From positions 496,001 through 560,000 of the forward strand of contig NC_042507.1 of the NCBI RefSeq assembly GCF_003054445.1: DNA of 64,000 bases. Reading direction: 5' to 3'. The position numbers were made by a program, and so were the translations under genes. The stretch is from Pichia kudriavzevii. Taxonomy: Eukaryota; Ascomycota; Pichiomycetes; Pichiales; Pichiaceae. The notes below the pieces were generated by a model. That model was given only the letters and a program-made list of their open reading frames with translations. It ran no database searches and was not told the origin of the DNA. The stretch's first letter is position 1. The number at the start of each line of letters is the position of its first letter. Shown piece by piece: positions 29,254 to 38,707 of this stretch.

Positions 29254-32067
29254 ATGACCACACAATACGCAGACTCAACACATTCGCTTACAAGTAAATC
29301 TTCAAAGTATAATGTTTACCAAACTGATGGTAAACCTCTTTCAACTGAGGCCATTTACAGGGCAAAACTGAAGTACGGCGTTTATACTAACCCAGCCAAG
29401 ATATCTCTTGGTGTTGATCCTTCGGCATCAGATACAGCTGCCATTTTAGCTGCCAACACTGATTTATCAATTCATCCTTATGCAAGAGGTTTATCTTCTG
29501 AAGCCGCACATGCCGCTCTAATTGCAAAGCCAGATGAAATCGTCCGTTGGAATAGAGAATCAGTTGCCCCGGAAGCTGAATATGCAGCTATCTCAGTCAA
29601 TTCTCTGAAATTCCCTTTTGATGCAGAAGCAGATAAGGAAACAATCCAATCAACTGATGTTAGTGAAGATCAGAATGCAGCAGCGGCTGCTAGTTCTGTT
29701 TTGAACAAGAAATACTCAGCTAAACAACATTTGAAGGATTTGTATGCCTTTGATGATGTTAGATCAGGTAAGGCCACTTTATCTGATTTCTCAGCTAAAA
29801 ATCTAAAATCAACTAAAAGTCTAAGTACTTCTAAGGATTATAGATCAGGTATTCCAACTTCGAATAAAGCTATTGAAAAGTCACGTAAAATCAATATCAA
29901 TGGCGTAACTCAATCCGCTACTAAAAGGGCCAACACACTTTTAAACACTAGAATGACTCCTGAAAAGGATTTCAGATCTGGTATCAAGACTAGCTCCACC
30001 AATACAATCAGCAATAGAGATGCTTCTATCTATATTACCAATATCCATCAGCAAGCTGTTAAGGCCAAAGATAAAGAATTGAACAGAAAAACAACAAGAG
30101 TAATGGGAATTGAAACAGCATCTGATAGAGGTATATCGTCGGATCCAAATAAATTTGCAGCTGCTACTCTAAAGTGGGATCCCTCCAAAGAGGATGTGAA
30201 ATCCACTATCAAGGATAACAAACTGGTTACTCAAAGTCTTTATGCCGTTGCTAGTGCGAAAGTTAACAAGGATTTAGAGAAGTTAAACGAGAATCTCGAT
30301 AATAAAGTTTTCACTGCAAATGCCAAAGCTTATGAATCTGCTTATAAAGTAGCAAGTGAAAATGCAGCAAAGAGAAAGGCAAAATCTCTTCAACCTGGTG
30401 AAGTCAATTTAGGCGGCGGATTGAAAATGAAGGTTAATGATATCAATCAAATTGCATCTTCTCTTGTTACACCTGCCCTTACAGATCTCTCTTCCAGAAT
30501 CAGTGAAATGAAAGTGATCGATGCTGAAAAGAAGAAGTTACCAGCTAAAATCAAGCAAAGAGAAGCTGAATTTAAGGAAGAGCAAAGGCAAGCACGTATT
30601 GCAGTTGAAAGGAAAAGAGCTGAAGAAGCTAAAGCCAGAAGAGATCAATTGGAAGTTGATAAAAAAGCTCTTGATGACGAACTTGAACAATTCAGGTTGG
30701 AGTTACAAGCCAAGTATAACGAAAGAGAAGAAGAGTTCAACAAGCAAGTTGAACAACAAGAGGAAGAAAAGAAAGTTATTGATGAAGAAAGAGCTTCTAA
30801 ATTGAAGGTCTTGCAAGATGCAAAGGCTGAGAATGATGCAGAAAGAACTCTTGAATTGGAAGAAATGACTAAAGATAAAGATGATGATCTTGCACCTCTG
30901 TTGTCTGAACTTGAAACTGAACAGAGTAAGTTGAATGAGCTTGTCACTGTTAGAGAGGGTAAGGAGGCTGAATACAACGAAGAAAAGAAAAAAACAGATG
31001 CTATTAATGCTGAACTTGAGGATACTCTGAAACAGATTGAAGAAATGCAGGAACATATTGCCAAACTATCTACTGGTTTGGAAGAAATCTCCGAGAAGGA
31101 AGCATTTGCAACATCTGGAGCATTAGAATCAGAAGCTAGGTTGGAAGGCGAAGGTAAGGAAAAGCAAGCAAAGCTTGAGCCACTGGAGAAGGAAAAGGAA
31201 GAACATTTTGCAAAACGCACAGAATTGCGTTCTAAAGTTGACCAAAAAGCAGATGAATTGAAGAAGTTACACCAAGATCATTATAATGAAGAAAAGGATA
31301 TCAACGAAATTTACCCAGAGCATCTACGTAAAGAAGTTAATGTTCCTGAAGAATTTAATGATGATGATTTGAATGATTCTAAATTCCCATTGGATGAAAC
31401 CGGAGTTGAAATTCCCCCAGAGATTGAAGAAGAACCCGAACACGTTCCAGATGAGGTGCGTCCAAAGCATGCAAGTTTAGAGCCTGAGGTAGTTCCTGAA
31501 ACTAATGCTGAAGAAAGAACTGCGACTAAAACAGACGGAGCATTTGCAACTGCTCCTGTTGGTACCAAACAGGTCGTTAGATCTATGGTTGGTGATGTGA
31601 AGGTTACTGACCTACCTGTGAAATCAGAAAGGGCAAAGGCGAAATCTGATGAAGCAGATAAGGCAGCTAAACCATCCACTAAATCTGCTGAAAAGACAGC
31701 TCCAAAATCGGTCGTTAAGTCAAACAAAAATAAAAACTCCGGAGGTATTCTAGGATTTTTCAAGAACAAAGACTTCAAGAACTTATCAGCTACACCAAAA
31801 CCAAAACCCAGGCCTGTGAGTAAACCTTCGACCTCCAGTACTAAAAAATCCAACACTATCTCCGCAACCCCGAAGGTGACAGCCAAAACGACACCAGCTA
31901 AAGTAGAGAAAAAACCTGCACCAACCGCCGTAAGTGATGAGACGGATGCCCCTAAGACAGCCACCAAGCCTGTGAAGGCTGATGGGCCAAATCCGAATGA
32001 AACGACTACAAAAGTAGATGATGATGTTTTCAGTGGTTTTTCCCAAGGTTCCGAAGTTGAAGCGTAG
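29254..32067 (+). CDS. EIS1: Eis1, eisosome protein
   Basis: A component of eisosomes, the plasma-membrane furrow complexes built by Pil1 and Lsp1. The 937-residue protein starts with conserved Eis1 sequence: LSTEAIYRAKLKYGVYTNPA, LGVDPSASDTAAILAANTDL and KPDEIVRWNRESVAPEAEYAA. DYRSGI/DFRSGI motifs recur at about 195 and 245. A long coiled coil fills about 416-680 (Glu, Lys, Ala, Leu), and the tail is Pro/Lys/Thr-rich with a GGILGFFKNKDFKNL motif near 830-850 that may contact the membrane. Codon use is biased, which suggests good expression. S. cerevisiae has two related genes, YMR031C (EIS1) and YKL050C; this is assigned to that family. Confidence 0.9.
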   Translation: MTTQYADSTHSLTSKSSKYNVYQTDGKPLSTEAIYRAKLKYGVYTNPAKISLGVDPSASDTAAILAANTDLSIHPYARGLSSEAAHAALIAKPDEIVRWNRESVAPEAEYAAISVNSLKFPFDAEADKETIQSTDVSEDQNAAAAASSVLNKKYSAKQHLKDLYAFDDVRSGKATLSDFSAKNLKSTKSLSTSKDYRSGIPTSNKAIEKSRKININGVTQSATKRANTLLNTRMTPEKDFRSGIKTSSTNTISNRDASIYITNIHQQAVKAKDKELNRKTTRVMGIETASDRGISSDPNKFAAATLKWDPSKEDVKSTIKDNKLVTQSLYAVASAKVNKDLEKLNENLDNKVFTANAKAYESAYKVASENAAKRKAKSLQPGEVNLGGGLKMKVNDINQIASSLVTPALTDLSSRISEMKVIDAEKKKLPAKIKQREAEFKEEQRQARIAVERKRAEEAKARRDQLEVDKKALDDELEQFRLELQAKYNEREEEFNKQVEQQEEEKKVIDEERASKLKVLQDAKAENDAERTLELEEMTKDKDDDLAPLLSELETEQSKLNELVTVREGKEAEYNEEKKKTDAINAELEDTLKQIEEMQEHIAKLSTGLEEISEKEAFATSGALESEARLEGEGKEKQAKLEPLEKEKEEHFAKRTELRSKVDQKADELKKLHQDHYNEEKDINEIYPEHLRKEVNVPEEFNDDDLNDSKFPLDETGVEIPPEIEEEPEHVPDEVRPKHASLEPEVVPETNAEERTATKTDGAFATAPVGTKQVVRSMVGDVKVTDLPVKSERAKAKSDEADKAAKPSTKSAEKTAPKSVVKSNKNKNSGGILGFFKNKDFKNLSATPKPKPRPVSKPSTSSTKKSNTISATPKVTAKTTPAKVEKKPAPTAVSDETDAPKTATKPVKADGPNPNETTTKVDDDVFSGFSQGSEVEA

Positions 32068-32762
32068 TAAATTACCATTTGTTTTTTCCTTGCTTTAATA
32101 TGTTTGCTTATTAATCTATTGGTTTAGTTCTTTTTTTTTGCGTCCATTTCTTGTGTTCTGTCACTACATACCTCTTTTTGGTATATTGATATTGCTACTA
32201 TTATTACTACCATTTGTATTTCTGTTTAATATTTTATCTGACACTTCTGTTTAATAATTCTAAATTAATACACTTTTCTCTGGAATGAAACGTCTTGCAA
32301 CAACCAGGTCTTTAGAGTTTCAATAAAAAAAAGAAATTCGGATAAGAAGAGTTTTTAGCTGTAAAACAATTGTAAATTCTTTCGGCAGGAGACGAATTAT
32401 AAACATCTTCTTCATATGCACACACAGAGCCCCTAAGAGTTTACTAAATTTGCTCCAAATGCCCACAACAGCTTGAAACTGCCTTGACTCACAACAAATG
32501 CTATGTCATAGTGTGCTCTCATGAATATTGAATGAAAAATAAATTGCTGGTTTCAACACTTTCCCAATTTGACAATCTGTGCGCGAGCAGATTCGTCAAT
32601 CGACGAACTCTATCTGGTCGGAAATCAATTCACATATTATACTAGTCAGAGCATGCTGCTTTCTTTTTGTTCCGAAACAGCTGAGCCATTGATCTTGTGC
32701 TTTGAGTATTGTTTTTATTTACTTTTTTGGGACTGATACAATAGTTGCATTGCAGACTTACA
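32068..32762. other. Intergenic, 695 bases, EIS1 3' end and CSE4 promoter
   Basis: AT-rich, with T runs after EIS1. Near 32594-32606 there is a short palindrome TCGTC-AA-TCGACGA. No gene or RNA is seen. Confidence 0.45.
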
Positions 32763-33275
32763 ATGGCCAGATATAAAACCAAATCAACTGCAGTTTCTGC
32801 ATCTAAGAGAACATCCAAACCTTCGAAAGCTTTAAAAGGTAAAGCCACGGAAGAGGTTGTTGAAGTAAAAAGAAATATCTATTCATCAGATGAAGAAGCC
32901 GAGTGGTTGAGCGAAAAGGCTTCTATTTCAAGTGGGCTTCTGAAAAATCAGCCAGGAGACCCAGTTGATGTAAAAAAAAGAAGAAATAGAAAAGGTACAG
33001 TTGCATTAAGAGAAATCAAAAAATATCAAAAAAACACAGACTTATTGATTAGAAAGCTACCGTTTGCACGGCTAGTTCGTGAAATTGTCCAAACTGAATT
33101 TGGTAATGATGCAGACTATCGTTGGCAAAGTGTAGCTATTCTGGCATTACAAGAAGCTAGTGAAGCTTACCTTGTTCATTTATTGGAGGATACTAACCTT
33201 TGTGCTATACATGCAAAGAGAGTAACTATTATGCAAAAGGATATTCATTTAGCTAGAAGGTTAAGAGGGGAGTAA
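32763..33275 (+). CDS. CSE4: Cse4/CENP-A, centromeric histone H3 variant
   Basis: The histone that marks centromeric nucleosomes and supports the kinetochore. From the ATG at 32763 it has 170 residues; the frame reaches upstream to a TTG that was not used. The histone fold covers about 78-170: [30 protein letters not shown], then loop 1 and helix 2 ([20 protein letters not shown], residues 111-130), [16 protein letters not shown] and [20 protein letters not shown]. The extended loop 1 with Trp121, the tail unlike H3 and EASEAYLV instead of H3-type ESVEAYLV mark it as CENP-A. The N-terminal tail is only about 77 residues, shorter than in S. cerevisiae Cse4 (229 residues in all). The END domain of S. 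cerevisiae Cse4 is not recognisable. Confidence 0.92.
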   Translation: MARYKTKSTAVSASKRTSKPSKALKGKATEEVVEVKRNIYSSDEEAEWLSEKASISSGLLKNQPGDPVDVKKRRNRKGTVALREIKKYQKNTDLLIRKLPFARLVREIVQTEFGNDADYRWQSVAILALQEASEAYLVHLLEDTNLCAIHAKRVTIMQKDIHLARRLRGE

Positions 33276-33532
33276 ATGTAACAACTTTCTCTCTTTGCTT
33301 TCTTTTCACACTCTTAAGTAGGGTATCCTTATTCATTTTTTTTGTATTTTTGGCTTGCTTCGCTTGTTATAATTCTGTTTATCACGTTTCTTCCTCACTG
33401 TTTTGTTAGTTTAAGTATATAATTTGTTGTATTCACTGTATATTACCTAGAAATCAAAAAGTATCATTTTAAAGTATTGTAGTTATTATAGTACATAAAA
33501 GATATAGCTAAAACAAGAGATGTTGTCACCTG

Positions 33533-34984
33533 TTATAAACAAATATTCCAAATAGCAAGTGGCCCTGATTCCTCGTAAGTGTCCTTAGTCATGCATAACT
33601 CATTTGTTGCAGTAAATACTTGTTTAGAGAGGATTTGCGCACCTAGAAATGAGCAATCTTCAAATCCTGTTTTCTTCCATTCACTAAAATACTCCACTTT
33701 AGGAACGATTTTCAAATGTCTTGGAACCTGGCCCAGAGAAGTATCGTCAACAGGCCTAACGTCATTTCTAAATTGTGCTTGTGGTTGTAGCAATTTGTTA
33801 TCAGAGAGGACCACATATCTTTCGAATAGATGAAACATAACTTTCTCCTTCAAACCTTTTATTTTACTGGTTTTACCTGCAAAGATTATATTATCATAGC
33901 AGTCTTGTCTTTTCTTCAAATCGGGGATTTTTCTCAAACAATGATAGATGTGAAATACAAGCGAGTCAATCAATTCATTACATCCTTGGAATCTCTCCTT
34001 GCCCACAGTGATGATGTTTCCATGAGTATCCTGGAACTGGTTAGTCTCCAATTCTGAATTCGGCCTTGTCTCGACTTTCTTTTTATTTTTAGTGTCAGTG
34101 TCTTCTAAAATCTCACGAGTTGATTTGTCACTTGTAACAATTGCAGCAATATCCAAGACACCATCATCCTCCTTTTCATCGTCCTCTATATTTTCAATCA
34201 ATCCTTCCATCCCAAAGAAAGACTTCTTTGCATCTTCCTCACTCAAACACTCAAAAATAGAGGACCTCTTCAATTCTTCAATCTGGTCATTACTTAGACT
34301 AGGTAGCAATTTGCTCAATGATTTATTTATGTGATCACCACCTTTGAACACAACTTTCTTACTTGGACTAAATAATTGGTAATCCACAATCGGCAAAATT
34401 TCGGTTTTCTCGTACCCGATATCTATAACTAGGGCATTAGCTAAAGAACCATATGCAAACATAACACACAATTCAATTGGTACTACGCTTACACTATGAA
34501 CACCAAGTTTCTCAAATCCATATTTAACAAGTGACTCCACATGAAATGGATTCCATCTTGAAGAATTTTGGACGATAAGTAGGTTGACGTTTTCTAGTGG
34601 CATCACAAGCTCTTCTTTCGCCTCTTTCTCTGAATTGTCGTTCTCTTCATTCTCTTTCTCTACAGTTTCATCCTTCTCAACTTTCAAGACAGCATGCAAA
34701 ACAGATTTTAGGAAGACTTGCAACGCAGTGATATCAACAATTTGGCCTTGCACAATTGGTAAGATCTCCTCATACTCATTCGCATCTCCTTGTTTATTTT
34801 CTGTAGTATATAGTGTTTCTTGGTCCCCGTCAGCGTCAAGCATTTCGTTCTTCTTCTTGTAAACTTTGGTGTCGAAAGTATGGCTTGGTAGACCAAGTGG
34901 ATCTTCCAATCCAAACTTAGCAAGCGTATTCACCGAGCCTGGCTGAAAAATCAAATAGCTATCTTCCTTATATGTAGGTGCCAT
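33533..34984 (-). CDS. ARP9: Arp9, actin-related subunit of SWI/SNF and RSC
   Basis: A nuclear actin-related protein which, paired with Arp7, sits on the HSA helix of the Snf2 and Sth1 remodellers. The ATG at 34984-34982 starts MAPTYKEDSYLIFQPGS, giving 483 residues (467 in S. cerevisiae); the open frame extends upstream only to a GTG. The conserved run ALVIDIGYEKTEILPIVDY is the ATP-site hairpin, and FKGGDHINKSLSKLLP, RFQGCNELIDSL and EWKKTGFEDCSFLGAQILSKQVFT match Arp9 block by block. Acidic inserts near 100 and 255 are family-typical. Confidence 0.9.
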   Translation of the reverse strand: MAPTYKEDSYLIFQPGSVNTLAKFGLEDPLGLPSHTFDTKVYKKKNEMLDADGDQETLYTTENKQGDANEYEEILPIVQGQIVDITALQVFLKSVLHAVLKVEKDETVEKENEENDNSEKEAKEELVMPLENVNLLIVQNSSRWNPFHVESLVKYGFEKLGVHSVSVVPIELCVMFAYGSLANALVIDIGYEKTEILPIVDYQLFSPSKKVVFKGGDHINKSLSKLLPSLSNDQIEELKRSSIFECLSEEDAKKSFFGMEGLIENIEDDEKEDDGVLDIAAIVTSDKSTREILEDTDTKNKKKVETRPNSELETNQFQDTHGNIITVGKERFQGCNELIDSLVFHIYHCLRKIPDLKKRQDCYDNIIFAGKTSKIKGLKEKVMFHLFERYVVLSDNKLLQPQAQFRNDVRPVDDTSLGQVPRHLKIVPKVEYFSEWKKTGFEDCSFLGAQILSKQVFTATNELCMTKDTYEESGPLAIWNICL

Positions 34985-35145
34985 TGTTGTCTGTCTCTCC
35001 ACTCTGTACTATAGACGCCGTTTAAGGACCAAACTATATTTTCAGATAGACCTTATTTGGATCTCAAAATGTTAAAAACATGCTCTCTCATATTGCGGCG
35101 ACTATTGACTCGCGCTTTCTTGGAATCAACACAATTCTGAAAAAC

Positions 35146-35153
35146 TATAAAAG
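35146..35153 (+). promoter_or_regulatory. TATAAAAG box upstream of the U1 RNA
   Basis: A TATA element 60-67 bases before the inferred 5' end of the U1 snRNA at 35213. Its distance fits RNA polymerase II snRNA promoters of yeasts. Confidence 0.5.
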
Positions 35154-35212
35154 GGTGAGATTTTCTCCTCCTGTTCTTCCAATCATGCATCTTTGACTTT
35201 TTCTCCTTCTTC

Positions 35213-35365
35213 ATACTTACCTGGAGCTGACACGTACGGTGGCCAATGGTCACCTATAAGGTGTGTCCGGTCATGGCTGGCTTGCATTGCACATAAACGC
35301 TGCCCCCATTGGCTGTCAGCAGCATGTTTGTTATTGCTGACTGGAGTTCATAATTTTTGAGAAAT
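35213..35365 (+). ncRNA. SNR19: U1 spliceosomal snRNA (compact form)
   Basis: The RNA would begin ATACTTACCTG, the universal U1 5' end that pairs with 5' splice sites. Three stem-loops follow in U1 order. SLI: GACAC (35229-35233) with GTGTC (35263-35267), and an inner GGTG/CACC stem. SLII: GGCTTGC with GCTGCC closing a 13-base loop ATTGCACATAAAC (35286-35298); AUUGCAC is the U1A-binding signature. SLIII: GTCAGCA (35315-35321) with TGCTGAC (35335-35341). An Sm site AATTTTTGA follows at 35352-35360. The size of about 150 bases is like human (164) or fission yeast U1, not the 568-base S. cerevisiae RNA. The 3' end is approximate, and a further short hairpin may follow. A TATA box lies upstream. 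Found by eye; no covariance model was run. Confidence 0.82.
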
Positions 35366-35475
35366 TTTGTTAGCCTTATATCCGCAAGGAACGTGCTGTT
35401 TTTATACAGGCGTTAGGTTGACTAAATCTTTGTATACAATTGTTTTTACTTTTTCCTTGATCGAGTTTATTCTAT

Positions 35476-35515
35476 CTTTATTTTACTTTATTTTACTTTA
35501 TTTTACTTTATTTTA
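35476..35515 (+). repeat. Tandem repeat (CTTTATTTTA)x4
   Basis: Four exact 10-base units between the U1 RNA and the stop of the SEC23-family gene. It probably forms part of the 3' untranslated or terminator region of both transcripts, and its copy number may vary between strains. Confidence 0.9.
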
Positions 35516-35525
35516 TCTTGTCTAT

Positions 35526-37838
35526 TTATGTGGGTTTGACAATTGCTTCATTGACAAACTTCATGAATACCTGCAAGCTGATATCATCAGTCATGATGAC
35601 AGCACCAGATCCTGTTTGGTCTTGTAAACCGTAAGTACCTAGTGAGTGCGCAGATTGATTAGAGTTATAGCTAGTGGTTGGATTCAACTTGGACATAAGG
35701 AATCTTGCCTGTGATCCACCCTCTTCAGTATCTATAAACCTAGGTAGTGGGAACCTGTCAACTAAAATATCTGCAGCTTCCTGTCTTGGCAGTTCCAGAA
35801 ATTGTTTGAAATACTCATAATCTGGTTGGTCTTGGTATCTTTGTCTACGCCAATCTGCAATTGTAGAGCCATGAAATATTAGTATGTGAAAGAACGTGTC
35901 CAATAACAAAATTCTATCTGGTGTGATTGAGGTAGAATCTAGCAGTACGGGCTCTGGCTCTTTATCTAGTTCATATGCTGTCAATGTTGGTTGGATCATA
36001 ATTAGGGTATTGATACAATCTTCAGTTAAAAAACAATGGCGATAAAATGTAGTTTCATCTGGTGATGCATTGAATATCTGAATAAAATTGGACCTACGCA
36101 AATGATAGATAAATTGAGGCAATAAATTAACAGTTGGCGGGATCAAAACTGAGTTTGCATTATTTGTTTGGTATTGACAGAAAGAAGACATGAAATCAAC
36201 CAAAATCTGATTTGTAAACTTGAGAGCGTCGTTTGATGAGTTCTTTTCAGTTCTCAAAACCGCTTCTCTGGCAATTAGAACAGTTGCTGCTTCTTGATCA
36301 AAATTTTGAATTATCGAATTTAAGGATTCACCTTCTTGGTTTATAAATTTTTGTGATGTGGTGACGTGGATATGCTGAGAACCATCAGGATGTTGATAAC
36401 TGGTAATAAATTGGATTATGGAATAATCCCCAACTAAGTGATCAGCCATATCAAAATAAATTGCATATGATGAATGTGTTGAAACGGAACCTAGCTTAAA
36501 AATGTTTGTACCTGTGATGCCAACTGGATTTTTTGATTTTTCAGCATAAAATTTGAAATTTGCTGAGTCTTTGAGGTAAATACCGGTACCATGACCTATG
36601 AATCCATTAACAGTCATATTCTTTGCTTTTACCTCTAATGTTGCATTCAATCCAAACTGAGATTCTCCATATTCGTTGATGGATAGAAATTTTTGCAATG
36701 ATTGTTTGAAAATTGCACTAGAAAAACTATCACTTTGAACGACAACACCACCAGTTTTAGATACCAAGCATTCCATCTCAGTTAATCCAGTTTGATCATA
36801 GCATCCAATGAAGACATCAAATGTATGGCCATTGATGGATGCTTTTTCTGCAATTTTCTCATAAAATTTGATATTCTCTTGGTACCTCCTAGAGATTTTG
36901 GAGTCTTTCAACAAACTATGATGGGATCTTATTGCATCTTTAAATGAAGTATCAACTATACTACCTGGACCTACGGTAGCTGCACCGCCTGTAAACAACA
37001 TTACTCTGGTACCGATTTTAGGATACAAAGTATTCATCATGTGGAAAGCAATATTAACAGCAGAACCTGTAGCCCGCTTGTTTCTGTGATATTTCTCACA
37101 TTTAAATGAATCTTTCTTCAAGGATTTGATTAAGTTCGTGATAGAATATTCACAGATTGAAGTTTTCTGCACAAATCTGTTTACAATTTCATCGTGTGTC
37201 TGATTCTTCAGATTCTTGATATTTCTTTGAGATAATCCTATTTTTTTCCCAACTTCTTCCCTTGTATATTCTTTTAACCCATTGAAAACATATATGGAAT
37301 TATATTCAAAATTTCCAACTTCATGAACATTAACATTCTTACCGTAAGTAATGATTGAAAGAAGCGAGTTTGCAGGTAACATGGCAATTGAATTTAGCAA
37401 GCCTTCCTTTAAAGCGCTTAGTTCATCTTCATCAATAGCTAAATCAATCACATATGCAAAAATTGTAGGTTTCCTGACTGCTAAGCCAGCATTCGTATTT
37501 TCAGGTATGACATAGTCAATATCGATGCAGCTAGGATTCATTTCAATAGGTAGTTGGTTCAAGTCTTGATGAAATTGATTTCTATTGTTACAAATTGAGC
37601 AAGTCCATGATCTTAGGTTTGAGTCTAAAATACAATAAGGGTTCAATATGGCTTTACAAGTGAAACATGCTATTGGGTAAGACTGTAAAACCACCGGTTC
37701 ATCCTTTGGTCTCAAAGGTTGATATAAGCAAGAAATTGGAATAACACATTTTTTTTCTTGGCTTTTCGATCTTGGAAAAATGTTAAATGCAAACTTAAGT
37801 CCTGTCTTATCCTCATAGTCTTCAAACTGAGATTGCAT
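35526..37838 (-). CDS. SEC23: Sec23-family COPII coat protein
   Basis: The inner-coat GTPase-activating subunit for Sar1 at ER exit sites. It has 770 residues (768 in S. cerevisiae Sec23). The order is complete: a zinc finger with Cys58, Cys61, Cys80 and Cys83, a vWA-like trunk (FAYVIDLAIDEDELSALKEG, LLSIITYGKNV), KRATGSAVNIAF, GCYDQTGLTEMECLVSKTGG, the beta-sandwich and helical domains (FIYHLRRSNFIQIFNASPDET), and a gelsolin domain (RILLLDTFFHILIFHG). The catalytic arginine region VDRFPLPRFIDTEEGGSQAR is intact. In the trunk (about 170-215) it departs noticeably from the usual Sec23, so a second, divergent Sec23 paralogue (Nel1-like) cannot be excluded. Confidence 0.85.
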   Translation of the reverse strand: MQSQFEDYEDKTGLKFAFNIFPRSKSQEKKCVIPISCLYQPLRPKDEPVVLQSYPIACFTCKAILNPYCILDSNLRSWTCSICNNRNQFHQDLNQLPIEMNPSCIDIDYVIPENTNAGLAVRKPTIFAYVIDLAIDEDELSALKEGLLNSIAMLPANSLLSIITYGKNVNVHEVGNFEYNSIYVFNGLKEYTREEVGKKIGLSQRNIKNLKNQTHDEIVNRFVQKTSICEYSITNLIKSLKKDSFKCEKYHRNKRATGSAVNIAFHMMNTLYPKIGTRVMLFTGGAATVGPGSIVDTSFKDAIRSHHSLLKDSKISRRYQENIKFYEKIAEKASINGHTFDVFIGCYDQTGLTEMECLVSKTGGVVVQSDSFSSAIFKQSLQKFLSINEYGESQFGLNATLEVKAKNMTVNGFIGHGTGIYLKDSANFKFYAEKSKNPVGITGTNIFKLGSVSTHSSYAIYFDMADHLVGDYSIIQFITSYQHPDGSQHIHVTTSQKFINQEGESLNSIIQNFDQEAATVLIAREAVLRTEKNSSNDALKFTNQILVDFMSSFCQYQTNNANSVLIPPTVNLLPQFIYHLRRSNFIQIFNASPDETTFYRHCFLTEDCINTLIMIQPTLTAYELDKEPEPVLLDSTSITPDRILLLDTFFHILIFHGSTIADWRRQRYQDQPDYEYFKQFLELPRQEAADILVDRFPLPRFIDTEEGGSQARFLMSKLNPTTSYNSNQSAHSLGTYGLQDQTGSGAVIMTDDISLQVFMKFVNEAIVKPT

Positions 37839-38039
37839 GTCGGATGATCTTCACTAAAAGAAAATGGTGAAAAAAAAAATCTTGAAAGATCAATCACAAG
37901 TCAATAAACTTGGATATGTAAATTTCAAAACGAGGAAGAAAAATGAACGCGAGACTGGAAACCCAGCTCAGCTTTACATCGAGAAATCAGCACCTGGCGT
38001 CACAATACTAATTATCAACCAGTTAAAAAGAAGCTATTG

Positions 38040-38705
38040 ATGCATGTGACAGCATATGATACTTTAGATGATCTAGTAAAATCCTTTTCAATCCACACTC
38101 ATGAGGAAACATTGCCCAATATTCAGCTGGTAATTATTAACCATGAAGGAAATGAGGAGTATGACGATAATAACAAGACTGAAAGTAAATATTTACCATC
38201 GATAAAATTGAGTATCAAAGATATTACGCCCAAGTTATGGAGCTCAATATTTTCTAAGACAAGGCTGACCTTTATCCACTTTAATGATCTGGATTTAGTG
38301 TATAGCGTATTATGCCAAACACTGCTCCGGTTACAACTAATGGACAAAGTTAATGATATGATTGTAATTGATGGATTGATTTCATGCCTGTCTGTTTTGT
38401 TTTTAAGGTTTGTTGAACTTCAGCAAATTGATTATGAAAAACTGAACTTCAGAAAACTATATCTAGTGTTAGATAAAATTCATGAAATTGATGAAATTTC
38501 GGGATACAGGGTGCAATTGAATGAGACCAAGGACATTTGGGATGTCGTTGATAAAATATACATTCCATTCAGCCATGAAAGTGATTACCCAAAAATGATG
38601 GAGTGTCTAAGCAGCAATTCTGAATCGGTAAGTGATAAAGAAGTACAACAGTTTTATTGTTTACATGAGATGCTACTAAAGTTTAATATAAAACGCGCCC
38701 AATGA
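38040..38705 (+). CDS. Unrecognised protein, 221 residues
   Basis: The ATG at 38040 follows an in-frame TTG directly. The protein is soluble-looking, acidic and rich in Leu, Ile and Asp. Around residues 75-120 (TRLTFIHFNDLDLVYSVLCQ, then MDKVNDMIVIDGLISCLSVL) it looks like an alternating beta-alpha fold with a hydrophobic strand ending in Asp-Gly, as in RecA-like folds without a Walker A motif. This recalls Shu-complex members such as Csm2, but the likeness is too weak to name it. It is divergent from SEC23 (201 bases apart), and its TGA ends only two bases from the HSE1 stop. Confidence 0.7.
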   Translation: MHVTAYDTLDDLVKSFSIHTHEETLPNIQLVIINHEGNEEYDDNNKTESKYLPSIKLSIKDITPKLWSSIFSKTRLTFIHFNDLDLVYSVLCQTLLRLQLMDKVNDMIVIDGLISCLSVLFLRFVELQQIDYEKLNFRKLYLVLDKIHEIDEISGYRVQLNETKDIWDVVDKIYIPFSHESDYPKMMECLSSNSESVSDKEVQQFYCLHEMLLKFNIKRAQ

Positions 38706-38707
38706 CT

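Noticed and set aside
30645-32078. Long minus-strand frames (191 and 255 codons) opposite EIS1
   Set aside because: They are shadows of EIS1's biased codons, and their Ser/Phe/Leu-rich translations have no domain.
35053-35253. Minus-strand basic ORF (66 codons) upstream of ARP9
   Set aside because: It begins with GTG, and its only ATG start lies opposite the U1 5' end; the U1 features on the plus strand explain the sequence better. The apparent GTAAGT donor there is simply the complement of the U1 5' end.
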